A DNA stretch of 46,668 nucleotides. It comes from Candidatus Methanoperedens nitratireducens (GTDB taxonomy: Archaea > Halobacteriota > Methanosarcinia > Methanosarcinales > Methanoperedenaceae). The notes under the pieces are model-generated. The model saw only the letters and a list, made by a program, of their open reading frames with translations, was not told the DNA's origin and did not search any database. Within the stretch, counting starts at the first letter, position 1. Each line of letters begins with the position of its first letter. This document shows, in pieces, positions 25,369 to 35,118 of the stretch. The DNA is taken from positions 8,938 through 55,605 of the forward strand of contig NZ_JMIY01000005.1 of the NCBI RefSeq assembly GCF_000685155.1. The letters are read 5' to 3'. A program made the position numbers and the translations under genes.

Positions 25369-26052
25369 TCATTTCCTCTCCATTTCATCGCTGATAATAT
25401 TTCCATCTTTGAGAGTAATTACTCTATCCACATACTTTGTATGCCATTGCTCATGAGTAACCATTACAATTGTTTGACCATATTTCTCGTTTAGTTCTTT
25501 GAACACCTCCAGTACCTGCCTGGAGTTAGTAGTGTCAAGATTTGCACATGGTTCATCAGCAAAGAGTATGTCTGGCTTTTTTGCTATGGCTCTTGCTATA
25601 GCCACTCTTTGCTTTTCTCCACCAGATAACTCATCGGGAACCCTGGCATGCTTATCCTTCAGGCCGACTTTATCCAGTGCTTCAAGAGCAATGTCATAAG
25701 AGTCTTTTTTTGATTTTCCTTCCATCATGGAAAGCACGTAAACATTTTCAGCAGCGCTCATCTCATTAATAAGTGCATAATCCTGGAAGACATAACCCAC
25801 CTTGGTCAGACGATAGTAGCTTCTCTCGGATTCAGGCAAGCTGGAAACTTCTAATCCCTGAATAGTGTATTCTCCTTCTGTTGCGTCGTCTAATAATGCA
25901 AGTATCCTTAACAGAGTGGTTTTCCCGCTTCCAGATGCGCCCATTATTGCCACGATCTCTCCTTTATTAATTTCAAAGGTAACTCCATTGAGGGCTTTTA
26001 CAATGGTCGCTCCTGTTCCATAATACCTTTTTAGATTTTTTACTATGATCAT
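25369..26052 (-). CDS. ABC transporter ATP-binding protein (MacB/LolD-type)
   Basis: This 227-residue ATPase has Walker A in MGASGSGKTTLLRILALLDD, signature in PDELSGGEKQRVAIARAIAK, Walker B in ILFADEPCANLD and the H-loop in VMVTHEQWH. It belongs to the MacB/LolD/FtsE class that drives export or membrane extraction. Its start is one base after the permease stop, and the permease in turn follows a secreted protein gene, giving a three-gene export operon. All catalytic residues are present. Confidence 0.92.
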   Translation of the reverse strand: MIIVKNLKRYYGTGATIVKALNGVTFEINKGEIVAIMGASGSGKTTLLRILALLDDATEGEYTIQGLEVSSLPESERSYYRLTKVGYVFQDYALINEMSAAENVYVLSMMEGKSKKDSYDIALEALDKVGLKDKHARVPDELSGGEKQRVAIARAIAKKPDILFADEPCANLDTTNSRQVLEVFKELNEKYGQTIVMVTHEQWHTKYVDRVITLKDGNIISDEMERK

Positions 26053-26053
26053 T

Positions 26054-27262
26054 TTATCGTCCCCATATTGCTTTCAGGATGCTTTCTCTTGAAACCATCC
26101 AGGCGGGCAATATCCCTGCTATCACAGACATTACAAGCATGGTGAATATGTTCTGGACAACCAGCAAATAATCTATTTCAGGCCTGATTTCCATGGTTTC
26201 ATACATTACAAAAGGATTTGCCTGGAAATAGCCCATAAGTAAAAAATACAAAATTAATCCTGCAAGTATTCCTGATGAAACATAAAACATGCTCAGGAAT
26301 GCATAAGACAATACAATCGATCCTGGAGTGATACCCACGGCCTTCAAAATCCCTATCTCTTTTTTTCTATTGAGGATATTAATGTAAATGATGATCAGGA
26401 TCAGCGCAGCTCCCACAACCAAGCTGACGAACTTAGACATAACATCTATTGCTCCAATGCTTTGCATTGCCTGTCTTAATAGTGATTCTGATTTCTCTGC
26501 CCATGTAAAAGCAGGTTCCTTGACGCCTGCGCTGATAATTTTCTCCTTAACATTGTCTTCCGTCCCTTGCTTATCTATTCTTACAACCACACTTGTAGCC
26601 TTGCTGCCTTCAAGACCAAAAACATCTTCGATCTCTTTGTAATGAACCAGAGCATTAAGATCTACAAGTTCAAATGTCCCTTCCATGATCCCTTTGACTT
26701 TATATGTCCTTTTTACACCATTGCTGTATGTTACATCTACAAGTGAACCTGCTCTTACTTCTCCCAGATTATCATAAATTTCTGAGCCAAACCCCGTGCC
26801 TGCAATCATTGCACCAATGATTATTTCATCTCTTGAAAGCTCTCCTAAGAAATCGCCATCAATGATAATATAAGGATATCTTGATATGTCATACTCTTCA
26901 GTTGGTAATACTCCGGTTATAGTTGATCCTACAACTTTTGATTTATGCTCAATGGACGCTCCAGCATCCAGACGTTTGGTTGCAGCTCTAACACCATTGA
27001 CCGCTCTAACTTTCTGCAATACATTATCAGCATTGTTAATGTAGGTGTTGTCCCTGCCGGGCTCAATAACAATATCTCCGTAAGGATAGTCCTGCATAAA
27101 ACCTGTAAACAGAACAGAAAGTCCCCCAATCATCGATGGCAGGAACACCAGATTCATAAAAATAAGGGAGAGAACAAACACTATGAATGCCAGTGTTTTT
27201 TTGTTCCCTCTTCTTATACTGCTATATGCAATGAGGGCTCCTACTTTGATGTCATTTATCAT
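26054..27262 (-). CDS. ABC transporter permease (MacB/FtsX family)
   Basis: This 402-residue permease has one N-terminal helix (TLAFIVFVLSLIFMNLVFLP), a large outer domain at about 55-265 (MacB-PCD-like, VRAVNGVRAATKRLDAGA), then three C-terminal helices (VVGAALILIIIYINILNRKK, VLSYAFLSMFYVSSGILAGL, NIFTMLVMSVIAGILPAWMV) ending in SRESILKAIWGR. The motif KKEIGILKAVGITPGSI between helices 2 and 3 is the FtsX-type coupling segment. It lies between a secreted Ig-like protein gene and the ATPase gene. Confidence 0.9.
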   Translation of the reverse strand: MINDIKVGALIAYSSIRRGNKKTLAFIVFVLSLIFMNLVFLPSMIGGLSVLFTGFMQDYPYGDIVIEPGRDNTYINNADNVLQKVRAVNGVRAATKRLDAGASIEHKSKVVGSTITGVLPTEEYDISRYPYIIIDGDFLGELSRDEIIIGAMIAGTGFGSEIYDNLGEVRAGSLVDVTYSNGVKRTYKVKGIMEGTFELVDLNALVHYKEIEDVFGLEGSKATSVVVRIDKQGTEDNVKEKIISAGVKEPAFTWAEKSESLLRQAMQSIGAIDVMSKFVSLVVGAALILIIIYINILNRKKEIGILKAVGITPGSIVLSYAFLSMFYVSSGILAGLILYFLLMGYFQANPFVMYETMEIRPEIDYLLVVQNIFTMLVMSVIAGILPAWMVSRESILKAIWGR

Positions 27263-27277
27263 TTTGGAATCCTATCA

Positions 27278-28495
27278 TTATTTTTTCTTTTCAGTAGAGT
27301 CGCCTTTCATTAATTGCCTTATGATTTTGTCTTTTGATTTCTTTGTTTTGTAGTTGTAATATACTAATCCTCCGATAACTGCCAGGACAAGCAGAACTAC
27401 CACTGCTCTTCCTGCTCCCCCATCAGTTTCTAAAATGATAAGATTGACTCTGGTTTTGATTTGCTCTTCTCCAAAGTCATCGATATAAGTTATTGTTATT
27501 GGAAACTCGAATTCTCCTGTTTGATCTGCGATGAAAGTAACCACTGCAGGTCCGTCTTCGTTTGGATCAAGTGTTCCAATAAATGATTCTTTCAGCCCTT
27601 TGAAAGGATGGTCTGTATACACTCTGATTGAATTTACCGTTCTCTCACCAGAGTTCTCAACTCTCATTGTTAATTCTACTGTATCACCCATGTATGGAAG
27701 AACTGGATCGACTTTTACGGATGCAATATTTAGACTGCCTTTTTTATCAAGCACAGTTAGTTTAATCTCGTATTCATCTTTTTGCCTGCCGAAATCATCT
27801 TCATACTCAATGAAAACGGGTATTTTAAATTCTCCGGCTTTGCTTGCCTTAAACTTGAACAATGCAGTTTGACTGCCATTAATATTAACTGTTCCAAGCG
27901 TAGTATCCTTAATACCCATAAACTCATGACCAAGACTGACCACTACTGATTTTGCTATTGCTTTACCATAATTTTCTATGCCCAGCCTTAGATCAACTGA
28001 ATCTCCTTCATAAATATATTCAGGAACAGTTTTAACAGAAGAAATTCTTGGTTCAGCATCTTCACCGATCACTATCACTTCAACTTCGTAATGCTTCGTT
28101 GTACTGATATCTTTGCCATAGGTCAGCTCCATCTTGATAACATGAGGGCCAGGATTTGCATCCGGGGTTGTTCTCATGTGATATCTGACATATCTCTCAC
28201 TTGTGCTATAATATAATTTAGGAATCCTGGTGACCAGGTCTTCTGTAACGATGATATCCGGAGGGATACTGGTGATTGCAAAGGTTACATCTTCAGGAAT
28301 TGCGCCTCCGCAGACCTCAAGATTGATGCCCAGGGTGAATTCATCACCAATTCTGACTGAACTGGGGTTTATTCCCTGCACCACTGCTGTAACACATTCT
28401 TCAGGTACAAATCCTGCTTCTGCATCTGGAAGTCCGGTTAATATTATCGCAAGAACGAATATGAACATGCATGCTTGTGTTATACTCTTATTCAT
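27278..28495 (-). CDS. Secreted, membrane-anchored Ig-like (COG1361/CARDB-type) repeat protein
   Basis: This 405-residue protein has a signal peptide (ACMFIFVLAIILTGLPDAEA) and a C-terminal anchor (AVVVLLVLAVIGGLVYYNYK) with a basic tail. Between them are three Ig-like units of about 100 residues; two are clear repeats: VKTVPEYIYEGDSVDLRLGI with NYGKAIAKSVVVSLGHEFMG, and VKVDPVLPYMGDTVELTMRV with NSGERTVNSIRVYTDHPFKG. Such proteins are common partners of MacB-type transporters in methanogen relatives. The ATG has AGAGGTG ahead and a TATA box about 75 bases upstream beside a 17-bp tandem repeat. Confidence 0.85.
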   Translation of the reverse strand: MNKSITQACMFIFVLAIILTGLPDAEAGFVPEECVTAVVQGINPSSVRIGDEFTLGINLEVCGGAIPEDVTFAITSIPPDIIVTEDLVTRIPKLYYSTSERYVRYHMRTTPDANPGPHVIKMELTYGKDISTTKHYEVEVIVIGEDAEPRISSVKTVPEYIYEGDSVDLRLGIENYGKAIAKSVVVSLGHEFMGIKDTTLGTVNINGSQTALFKFKASKAGEFKIPVFIEYEDDFGRQKDEYEIKLTVLDKKGSLNIASVKVDPVLPYMGDTVELTMRVENSGERTVNSIRVYTDHPFKGLKESFIGTLDPNEDGPAVVTFIADQTGEFEFPITITYIDDFGEEQIKTRVNLIILETDGGAGRAVVVLLVLAVIGGLVYYNYKTKKSKDKIIRQLMKGDSTEKKK

Positions 28496-28581
28496 TTTGT
28501 ATTCACCTCTTTTTGAACCTTTTCTGTGATTTCAGCTAGATTTTTCAAGAATTAATGCAAATTTCAAAAATATATAGTATT

Positions 28582-28615
28582 GCTATAAGCTTAGAATGGC
28601 TATAAGCTTAGAATG
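28582..28615. repeat. Two tandem 17-bp repeats upstream of the ABC export operon
   Basis: GCTATAAGCTTAGAATG occurs twice head to tail (28582-28598 and 28599-28615) with no mismatch. On the minus strand the repeats stand directly upstream of the TATA-like box CTATATAT (about 28570-28580) of the exporter operon. The position suits an activator or regulator site. Confidence 0.7.
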
Positions 28616-28692
28616 CGGTTGGTCAAGCCCCTGAGGCTTTTATACTTACTTAAAAATCGGAGCATGATAACGGGCATGGATGCAGTGAACTA

Positions 28693-28712
28693 CCATCCAA
28701 CAAGTTGGATGG
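28693..28712. other. Perfect 9-bp hairpin near the tfb 3' end
   Basis: CCATCCAACAAGTTGGATGG: 9-bp arms with a 2-base loop, about 60 bases past the tfb stop. It could be a 3' processing or termination element for the tfb message. The rest of the gap 28616-28772 shows nothing I can name. Confidence 0.4.
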
Positions 28713-28772
28713 CTTCCTGCTTCATCGTGTCCCTGCTAAGACATATTTCCGTGGATTCGCTCGTATTCTTTT

Positions 28773-29786
28773 CTAAAGTATTATTTCTATGTCAAGCTCT
28801 TCTGCCAGTTCCTTGTACCTGTTACGGATCGTCACTTCAGTGATACCCGCTACCTCAGCAACCTCACGCTGCGTTCTTCTATCGCCGCACAGGATTGAAG
28901 CGATATATATCGCCGCTGCGGCCACACCTGTTGGGCCTCTTCCGCTTGTGAGTTCCTTCTCTGAGGCCTGCCTGAGTATCTCAACAGCCTTTGACTGTAC
29001 CTCTCCGCGCAGGTTCAATCCTGAGCAGAAACGCGGTACGTAATCGATGGGTGATGTGGGTATCAGTTTCAGGCCAAGTTCTCTTGAGATAAACCTGTAT
29101 GTTCTTCCAATTTCCTTTCTGCTCACTCTTGAGACTTCACCTATCTCATCCAGCGTTCTTGGTACATTGCACTGCCTGCATGCGGCATATAATGCAGCGG
29201 CAGCTACACCCTCGATGCTTCGCCCTCTGATCAGGTTCTTCTCAACAGCTTTGCGATACACGACAGCGGCGGTTTCCCTTACGTTCCTTGATAACCCAAG
29301 CGCTGATGCCATTCTGTCAAGTTCAGAAAGAGCAAATGCCAGGTTTCTCTCTGTCGCATTACTTACACGTATGCGGCGCTGCCATTTTCTCAGGCGATAG
29401 AGCTGTGCTCTGCTCTTTGATGAGATTGATTTACCGTATGAGTCACGGTTTCGCCAGTCTATCATTGTAGATAGTCCTTTATCATGGATAGTATAGGTCA
29501 TGGGAGCACCGACGCGTGAGCGCTTCATCCTCTGGTCGTGATCAAAGGCCCTCCACTCAGGTCCCTGGTCTATAAAGTCAGCATCAACAACAAGTCCACA
29601 CTCGTTACAGACCAGTTCAGCCCGTTCATAATCGTGGACAAGTGTATGACTTCCGCACTCTGGACACTCCACAGTAGCTTTCTCAAACTGGCCCAGTTTC
29701 TGTTTCTCTTTTCTTGCTCGAATACTTTCCTTTATTTTTTCGCGTTCTGTCTTCTCAACTTCTCTAACTTTCTCAACTTCTGTCAT
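28773..29786 (-). CDS. tfb: Transcription initiation factor TFB
   Basis: This 337-residue factor recruits RNA polymerase to TBP-bound promoters. N-terminal zinc ribbon: [14 protein letters not shown] and [13 protein letters not shown]. The B-finger region follows ([37 protein letters not shown]). Then come two cyclin repeats ([20 protein letters not shown] and [20 protein letters not shown]), with a C-terminal recognition helix ([20 protein letters not shown]) for the BRE. It is complete. It lies 20 bases after gar1 and is probably co-transcribed. Confidence 0.97.
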   Translation of the reverse strand: MTEVEKVREVEKTEREKIKESIRARKEKQKLGQFEKATVECPECGSHTLVHDYERAELVCNECGLVVDADFIDQGPEWRAFDHDQRMKRSRVGAPMTYTIHDKGLSTMIDWRNRDSYGKSISSKSRAQLYRLRKWQRRIRVSNATERNLAFALSELDRMASALGLSRNVRETAAVVYRKAVEKNLIRGRSIEGVAAAALYAACRQCNVPRTLDEIGEVSRVSRKEIGRTYRFISRELGLKLIPTSPIDYVPRFCSGLNLRGEVQSKAVEILRQASEKELTSGRGPTGVAAAAIYIASILCGDRRTQREVAEVAGITEVTIRNRYKELAEELDIEIIL

Positions 29787-29806
29787 TTATGAACCATCCT
29801 TGTAAA

Positions 29807-30052
29807 TTATTGCAAATAGACTCTTTCGTTCCTCAGAGCCATGATTTCAGAGGCTGTAATCTCTTTGAACATCTTGATGGAAATATAGGGAGCATCTACC
29901 GGACCGAAAAGTTCCTTTACCTTCCCGATCTTCTTCATTTTTTTTGTGAATACTACTGAACTCTGACGTAGATCGCCCAGTTTAATGGTTTTATCAGCAC
30001 GTACTATCAGCAAATTATCCACGGTATGAAGAATAGCTCCCAGTCTTTTCAA
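29807..30052 (-). CDS. gar1: H/ACA RNP protein Gar1
   Basis: This 81-residue protein has the Gar1/Naf1 six-stranded barrel: MKRLGAILHTVDNLLIV, KLGDLRQSSVVFTKKMKKIG and KVKELFGPVDAPYISIKMFK, the last being the most conserved. Gar1 aids substrate release by the H/ACA pseudouridine synthase complex. The start is TTG with AGAGGT 6 bases ahead. gar1-tfb adjacency is common in methanogen genomes and supports both calls. Confidence 0.92.
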   Translation of the reverse strand: MKRLGAILHTVDNLLIVRADKTIKLGDLRQSSVVFTKKMKKIGKVKELFGPVDAPYISIKMFKEITASEIMALRNERVYLQ

Positions 30053-30122
30053 ATTTCGACCTCTAAAAAGATATTTAATAATTAATGTACTAATGACATA
30101 TATACTTTTCGTAAGGGTTTTA

Positions 30123-30767
30123 TTAAATAGCTCTTATTAGACTTAAAGGTTGCGAGAGAGTTGCATCTCTTGCACCCTTCTCATCCAGGCCAGCTCCCAT
30201 AGCAATCTTTAATGCAAGCTCATCTGTGATCAGATCATGCGGTGAATGAGAATCTGTATTTACAACCAGACCTGAGCCTGCTTTTTCTGCGATCCTGACC
30301 ACATGGCCGTTGGTTCGATTGTGCCCGTTACGTGAGGTTATCTCAAGGTATACATCATTCTCCCTTGCAAGTTCGGCATCCTCCACAGTAATAAAACCTG
30401 GATGTGCCAGGATATCAACATCAAGTGTTACAGCGGCATGATTGGTGCCCGGTGGAACCGGTTCGACAGTTGTCTCGCCATGTACAACCACTATCTCAGC
30501 CCCCAGGTCTCTTGCCCTCTTAACAAGTGTGGGCAATCTTCGTGGCGGAACATGGGTTAACTCCACTCCTGTAAAGACTCTGATGTTATAATCCTCCTCC
30601 ATAAGTTTTATGTTACTCATACATGATAAAATATGCTCTATATTCGTAAAATCAGCATGATCGGTTATTGCGATTGCTGTATAACCCTGCATAACAGCAC
30701 GGCGCACAAGTTCACTCGGGAGCAGCTCTCCATCGCTAAAGATGGAATGCGTATGAAGGTCTATCAC
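30123..30767 (-). CDS. PHP-domain phosphoesterase (histidinol-phosphatase-like)
   Basis: This 214-residue PHP protein starts MIDLHTHSIFSDGELLPSEL with the first metal-binding HxH; then AIAITDHADFTN (DH), VELTHV, EIVVVHGETT, ILAHPGFIT (HPG) and LVVNTDSHSPHDLI (DSH). These are the metal ligands of a trinuclear site, all present. The true substrate is unknown; histidinol phosphate or small nucleotides are possible. Its ATG overlaps the SRP19 stop by four bases. Confidence 0.85.
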   Translation of the reverse strand: MIDLHTHSIFSDGELLPSELVRRAVMQGYTAIAITDHADFTNIEHILSCMSNIKLMEEDYNIRVFTGVELTHVPPRRLPTLVKRARDLGAEIVVVHGETTVEPVPPGTNHAAVTLDVDILAHPGFITVEDAELARENDVYLEITSRNGHNRTNGHVVRIAEKAGSGLVVNTDSHSPHDLITDELALKIAMGAGLDEKGARDATLSQPLSLIRAI

Positions 30768-31066
30768 TTCTGCCCCCGTGTTTTGTTTATCCTCTGCGCA
30801 ATCTGTTTTACTGTAATGGATTTTGGGCCTTTTTTATCAACCAGCACTCTTCCGCCTGTAGTCCACCATGATTTGGGGTAGGCCTTATCTGTTTCGACTA
30901 CAGGGCCAAGATTCAATTCCGCAGCAGCTTTTTCAATCTCCTTCAGGGTGGGTGATTTTATAGATTCCTTCATGGGAAGAATCCTGCCTTCCGCTCTTGA
31001 TTTAGTGGCATCAAGATACACCGGCCAGATGATAAGTTTGTTTTTATCTTTTAACATTATATCCAT
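30764..31066 (-). CDS. srp19: Signal recognition particle 19 kDa protein
   Basis: This 100-residue protein binds the tips of helices 6 and 8 of 7S RNA and prepares it for SRP54. The family start is KNKLIIWPVYLDATKSRAEG followed by RILPMKESIKSPTLKEI, with PKSWWTTGGRVLVDKKG in the middle and ITVKQIAQRINKTRG at the end. Length is normal. AAAGGT lies before ATG 31066. It overlaps the PHP gene by four bases. Confidence 0.95.
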   Translation of the reverse strand: MDIMLKDKNKLIIWPVYLDATKSRAEGRILPMKESIKSPTLKEIEKAAAELNLGPVVETDKAYPKSWWTTGGRVLVDKKGPKSITVKQIAQRINKTRGQK

Positions 31067-31100
31067 GTTTACCTTTTAGAACTAATAATACTTTCCAAAA

Positions 31101-32111
31101 TCAGACCACGATATTCAAAAGGTTGAAGATTTTATAGACAACAAAGCCACCGAACGTGGTTACAGGGATTGTTAAAATCCATGCAGCAACAATATTGCGT
31201 GCAAAACCCCAGCGAACACTGGTCATGCGTTTTGCCGCACCTACCCCCATTATTGAGCCAGCGATAACATGCGTGGTACTTACCGGGATCCCGATGAATG
31301 CGGTCAGTACAAGAAGCAATCCTCCACCCGATTCTGCACTGAACCCATCCACGGGCCTTAATTTTGTTAGCCTCATACCCATGGATCTTATGACCTTCCA
31401 TCCGCCTATTAAAGTTCCAAGTGCGATCGATGCATGCGCTGATAGAATTACCCATGCGGGAATGGCCGCGTCTGGATCCATATAACCCACAGAGATCAAC
31501 AATGCAGTGATAATGCCTGCTGTCTTCAGGGCATCATTAGAGCCATGGCCAAGCGAATACCAGCTCACAGAGACCAATTGAAGTTTTCCGAATACCTTAT
31601 TAATGGCGGATGGCCGATACCTTCGGACCGATCGGAATAATCCAATAGCAAATATATTTGAGAATATAAAGCCTATAATCGGGGCGAGTACAAGAAATCC
31701 TATAATTAGAATTATTCCTCCTGAAATAAGCACTTTAAAACCACCGGCTGCAATACCTGCGCCTATAAAACCTCCTATCAGCGTATGGCTCATCGAGATG
31801 GGCATGCCAAAATTCGTCATAAACATACCCCAGAAAATGGATGCGACCAGCCCTGCCAGGATCAATGTCGGTGTAACGATAGAAACATCAACGATCCCCT
31901 TTCCCACCAATTTTGCCACTGCCTGCGGCATAATTAAAAAGGCGATGAAATTCATTAGCGCAGCTAAACCTACGGCTTTTATCGGTGTCAGTACCCTTGT
32001 TGATACTATGGTCGCCACGGAGTTTGCCGCATCGTTCCAGCCGTTCACAAAATCATAGAACAATGCTATGATTATTATCAAAATGACCGTTATACTCAGA
32101 GCCTCAACCAT
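31101..32111 (-). CDS. pit: Inorganic phosphate permease PiT
   Basis: This 336-residue membrane protein has about ten helices. The duplicated PiT signature is clear: FYDFVNGWNDAANSVATIVS near the N terminus and YSLGHGSNDALKTAGIITAL in the second half, with MSHTLIGGFIGAGIAAGG and VSTTHVIAGSIMGVGAAKRM as the paired 'TH' segments. PiT symports phosphate with H+ or Na+ and works at high phosphate. It follows its DUF47 partner by 35 bases, a widespread pairing. Confidence 0.95.
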   Translation of the reverse strand: MVEALSITVILIIIIALFYDFVNGWNDAANSVATIVSTRVLTPIKAVGLAALMNFIAFLIMPQAVAKLVGKGIVDVSIVTPTLILAGLVASIFWGMFMTNFGMPISMSHTLIGGFIGAGIAAGGFKVLISGGIILIIGFLVLAPIIGFIFSNIFAIGLFRSVRRYRPSAINKVFGKLQLVSVSWYSLGHGSNDALKTAGIITALLISVGYMDPDAAIPAWVILSAHASIALGTLIGGWKVIRSMGMRLTKLRPVDGFSAESGGGLLLVLTAFIGIPVSTTHVIAGSIMGVGAAKRMTSVRWGFARNIVAAWILTIPVTTFGGFVVYKIFNLLNIVV

Positions 32112-32146
32112 TTATTACCTATCCTATAAAATCCAAAAATACCGCC

Positions 32147-32776
32147 TTAGCTATTTTTAACGACTATATCGCTGATAACGTTTGCAGCATCCTCGCATTT
32201 GTCCGTTGCAAACTCAAGGCGCTCATACACCTCTTTCAGTTTCATAATCTCAATGGCATCCGTTCGTTTAAAAAGTTCTGCAACAGACATCTTATAGATA
32301 TCATCTGCAATATTCTCAAGTCTGTTGACCTCAATACACTTTTTTTCTATTTCCTTCGGGTTCTTGATGTTACGTAAACTGGAAATTGCATTATCCAGTT
32401 CAGTGGTCTGCCTGACAAGCACCTCGGCCAGCTTTATCATGTTCTCTTCAGGTTTTTTGATATCGTACAGAACAAGGCGAGTTGCAGTGCCGTCGATATA
32501 ATCCAGAACATCATCAAATGCCGAGGCAAGTGCAGATATATCCTCATGATCGATTGGAGTTATGAAGGCTTTATTTAGCTCTTCAAAGATCTCATGAACA
32601 AAATCATCTCCCTGGTGCTCGATATCTTTTATGGTCTGCTGTTTTTCTCTTATGTTCTCATAATTTTTAAGCATTTCAAGGAAAGCAATTGAGCCATCTA
32701 GTACGTTTTTTGATTCATTCTCCAGCATATTAAAAAAGTGTTTATCCCGGGGAAGAATCCATTCTTTAAATCCCAT
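32147..32776 (-). CDS. DUF47/PhoU-like phosphate transport accessory protein
   Basis: This 209-residue, all-helical DUF47 protein (TIGR00153 type) starts MGFKEWILPRDKHFFNML and has the two metal-cluster helices DIEHQGDDFVHEIFEELNKA and VNRLENIADDIYKMSVAELF plus a PhoU-like DHEDISALASAFDDVLDYID. The family partners PiT transporters and is thought to control them. I chose ATG 32776 with GGAG about 10 bases ahead; the longer frame runs into the phoU gene and is not supported. Confidence 0.9.
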   Translation of the reverse strand: MGFKEWILPRDKHFFNMLENESKNVLDGSIAFLEMLKNYENIREKQQTIKDIEHQGDDFVHEIFEELNKAFITPIDHEDISALASAFDDVLDYIDGTATRLVLYDIKKPEENMIKLAEVLVRQTTELDNAISSLRNIKNPKEIEKKCIEVNRLENIADDIYKMSVAELFKRTDAIEIMKLKEVYERLEFATDKCEDAANVISDIVVKNS

Positions 32777-32871
32777 GTTTTTCAATCTCCGTTGCTCTAA
32801 TGTTCTAATCAGGTTACAGTAACTTCTGGTTTTTATGTCTTTCTGTTTTTTTGTCAAACTATAATTAATAA

Positions 32872-33525
32872 TTAATTTAATTCCACCCTCTCGCCTGCTG
32901 CCATGAAAACCGTACTTTCGCATAGATTATTTGCATGGTCCCCTATCCGCTCAAGATATCTCGCCACGAACGTGAGATGTGAGGCGTTAGTTATTTTCTT
33001 CGGGTCTTCTATCATATAAGTTATAAGTTCGCGCCTTATCTGGTCAAAGAGGGCATCTACTTCATCATCCCTCCTAGCGATTCTTCGTGCAAGCTCAGCA
33101 TCACAGGTCTCAAAAGCTCTCATCGCGCCTTCGATCATCTCCTGGCATATGCTGGACATCCTTGGTATATCCACAAGCGGCTTGATATGGGGCTCTCTTG
33201 CAGTAGCCTTTGTTATCACTGCTATCTCAAGGGCAAGATCCCCTATTCTCTCAAGGTCGATGATAATTCTGAGCACAGCGGCTATCATCCTAAGATCCCT
33301 GGCCATGGGCTGCTGGAGGGCAAGCAGGGCAAGACAGGAATCCTCTATCTGATGCTCCAGGGAATCAATATCTTTATCCATTGCTATTACCTTCTCAGCA
33401 AGCTTGACATTTCGTTCTTTTAATGCTACTACAGAATCCCTTACCGCTATCTTTGCGAGTTCTCCCATTCTCAGTGTGCCATCCTTTACTTTATTTAATT
33501 CCCTGTGATACTGCTCTCTGGCCAT
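32872..33525 (-). CDS. phoU: PhoU phosphate signalling protein
   Basis: This 217-residue protein has two PhoU three-helix units with the metal-binding E(x)3D motifs: ALQQPMARDLRMIAAVLRII with DLERIGDLALEIA, and ITNASHLTFVARYLERIGDH with ANNLCESTVF. PhoU reports phosphate status through PstB and, in bacteria, a histidine kinase; none is encoded here. Its ATG overlaps the pstB stop as TAATG, so it closes the pst operon. Length and start ([15 protein letters not shown]) are normal. Confidence 0.95.
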   Translation of the reverse strand: MAREQYHRELNKVKDGTLRMGELAKIAVRDSVVALKERNVKLAEKVIAMDKDIDSLEHQIEDSCLALLALQQPMARDLRMIAAVLRIIIDLERIGDLALEIAVITKATAREPHIKPLVDIPRMSSICQEMIEGAMRAFETCDAELARRIARRDDEVDALFDQIRRELITYMIEDPKKITNASHLTFVARYLERIGDHANNLCESTVFMAAGERVELN

Positions 33526-34271
33526 TATCCAAACCTCCCTGTTATATAATCCTCAGTGCTTTTTTCCCTGGGCTTTTTGAATATCTGTTTGGTATCACCG
33601 AATTCTATCATTTCACCCATCAAGAAAAATGCAGTAGAATCAGAGACCCTTGCTGCCTGCTGCATATTATGCGTCACAATAACGATTGTATATTTTTCCT
33701 TAAGATCGATCATTAGATCCTCTATCTTGCTCGCAGAAATAGGATCTAAAGCTGAGCATGGTTCATCAAACAGGATAATCTCAGGTCCCACGGCCAATGC
33801 TCTGGCTATGCAGAGGCGCTGCTGCTGTCCACCGCTTAATTCCATGGCATTATCATTGAGCCTGTCCTTGACTTCATTCCAGAGCGCCGCTTTTTTGAGG
33901 CTGGATTCTACAATTGAATCGAGTTCTCTCTTATTTATCCCGTGTATCCTCGGCCCGTAGGCTATATTCTCGTATATGCTTTTGGGGAACGGGTTTGGCT
34001 TCTGAAAGACCATACCAATCTTTTTTCGAAGCGCTACAGGATCTGTATCCTTTATATCTTTGCCGCGGATCAGGATCTCGCCCTCGGTACTGAAACCATC
34101 TATCAGATCGTTCATCCTGTTAAGGCAGCGTATGAATGTGGATTTTCCGCAGCCACTGGGGCCTATTATTGCCGTTATTTTGTTGTTCTCCACGGTCATG
34201 TCAATGTTCTTCAAAGCATGAGTTTTTCCGTACCATGCGTTCAAGTTAGTTGTATGTATGGCTTCTGTCAT
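33525..34271 (-). CDS. pstB: Phosphate ABC transporter ATP-binding protein PstB
   Basis: This 248-residue ATPase has Walker A in [20 protein letters not shown], the PstB-specific [20 protein letters not shown], signature in [20 protein letters not shown], Walker B in [15 protein letters not shown] and H-loop in [15 protein letters not shown]. It powers high-affinity phosphate import with PstA and PstC. It lies 4 bases after pstA and one base into phoU. Confidence 0.97.
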   Translation of the reverse strand: MTEAIHTTNLNAWYGKTHALKNIDMTVENNKITAIIGPSGCGKSTFIRCLNRMNDLIDGFSTEGEILIRGKDIKDTDPVALRKKIGMVFQKPNPFPKSIYENIAYGPRIHGINKRELDSIVESSLKKAALWNEVKDRLNDNAMELSGGQQQRLCIARALAVGPEIILFDEPCSALDPISASKIEDLMIDLKEKYTIVIVTHNMQQAARVSDSTAFFLMGEMIEFGDTKQIFKKPREKSTEDYITGRFG

Positions 34272-34275
34272 TTAA

Positions 34276-35118
34276 TTACCACTTAATGTACCTCTGGTAT
34301 TTATTCCGTATGATTATGGCAGCAGCATTCATGGCAAGGAGCAGTGCAAGGAGCACTAGAATCCCTGCTGCTGCAAGGAACTGGAATTCTGCTTTTGGTC
34401 TTGATGCCCAGTTGAATATCTGTATGGGCAGTGCTGTAAACGGATCAAATGGACCTGCAGGAGTGAAGGCTATGAATGTGAGGGCGCCGATCATGATCAG
34501 CGGGGCAGCTTCGCCCATGGCTCTTGATAGGGAAAGGATATTGCCTGTGAGTATTCCTGGCAATGCGGCAGGAAGCACATGGTGTCTTACGGTCTGCCAT
34601 TTTGTAGAACCAAGAGCATATGAGGCCTCGCGTATGGATTTAGGCACTGCTCTAATTGCTTCCTGGCTTGAAATAATAATTATTGGCAGGATAAGGAGTG
34701 CCATTGTGAGTGCACCAGCCAGCAGGCTTCTTCCAAGCATTAATCCCCTGACAAACAGGGCAAGACCAAGAATGCCGTAAACAATGCTGGGTACACCTGC
34801 AAGATTGGAGATATTGATCTCTATTATCCTTGTAAGCCACGTTCTCCTTGCATACTCTTCAAGGTAAATTGCAGCGCCTACACCAAGAGGTATTGAGATT
34901 ATGGCCGTGAGAATCATAAGCCAGATAGAGCCCCAGAGAGCTGATTTTATCCCTGCCTGCTCAGGAAAACGCGACGGAAAGCTGTTAAGGAATTTCAAGC
35001 TGAGCCAGCCTGCGCCTTTATCCCATGCATCCCACATGAGCAGGGCTAAGAGCATAAGGGCAATTACCGTGGCTGCCATGCAGAGATATTTAAAGGCCTC
35101 TCCTTTAATATACCTCAT
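34276..35118 (-). CDS. pstA: Phosphate ABC transporter permease PstA
   Basis: This 280-residue permease has six predicted helices. The PstA coupling motif is [20 protein letters not shown] followed by [23 protein letters not shown] 35118 is preceded by GGAGGTG and overlaps the pstC stop as ATGA; the longer frame from 35151 starts with GTG inside pstC and is not favoured. It sits between pstC and pstB as usual. Confidence 0.95.
   Translation of the reverse strand: MRYIKGEAFKYLCMAATVIALMLLALLMWDAWDKGAGWLSLKFLNSFPSRFPEQAGIKSALWGSIWLMILTAIISIPLGVGAAIYLEEYARRTWLTRIIEINISNLAGVPSIVYGILGLALFVRGLMLGRSLLAGALTMALLILPIIIISSQEAIRAVPKSIREASYALGSTKWQTVRHHVLPAALPGILTGNILSLSRAMGEAAPLIMIGALTFIAFTPAGPFDPFTALPIQIFNWASRPKAEFQFLAAAGILVLLALLLAMNAAAIIIRNKYQRYIKW

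Noticed and set aside
28613-28843. 76-residue plus-strand ORF between the exporter operon and tfb
   Set aside because: It overlaps the tfb 3' end, has no ribosome site and shows no recognisable domain.
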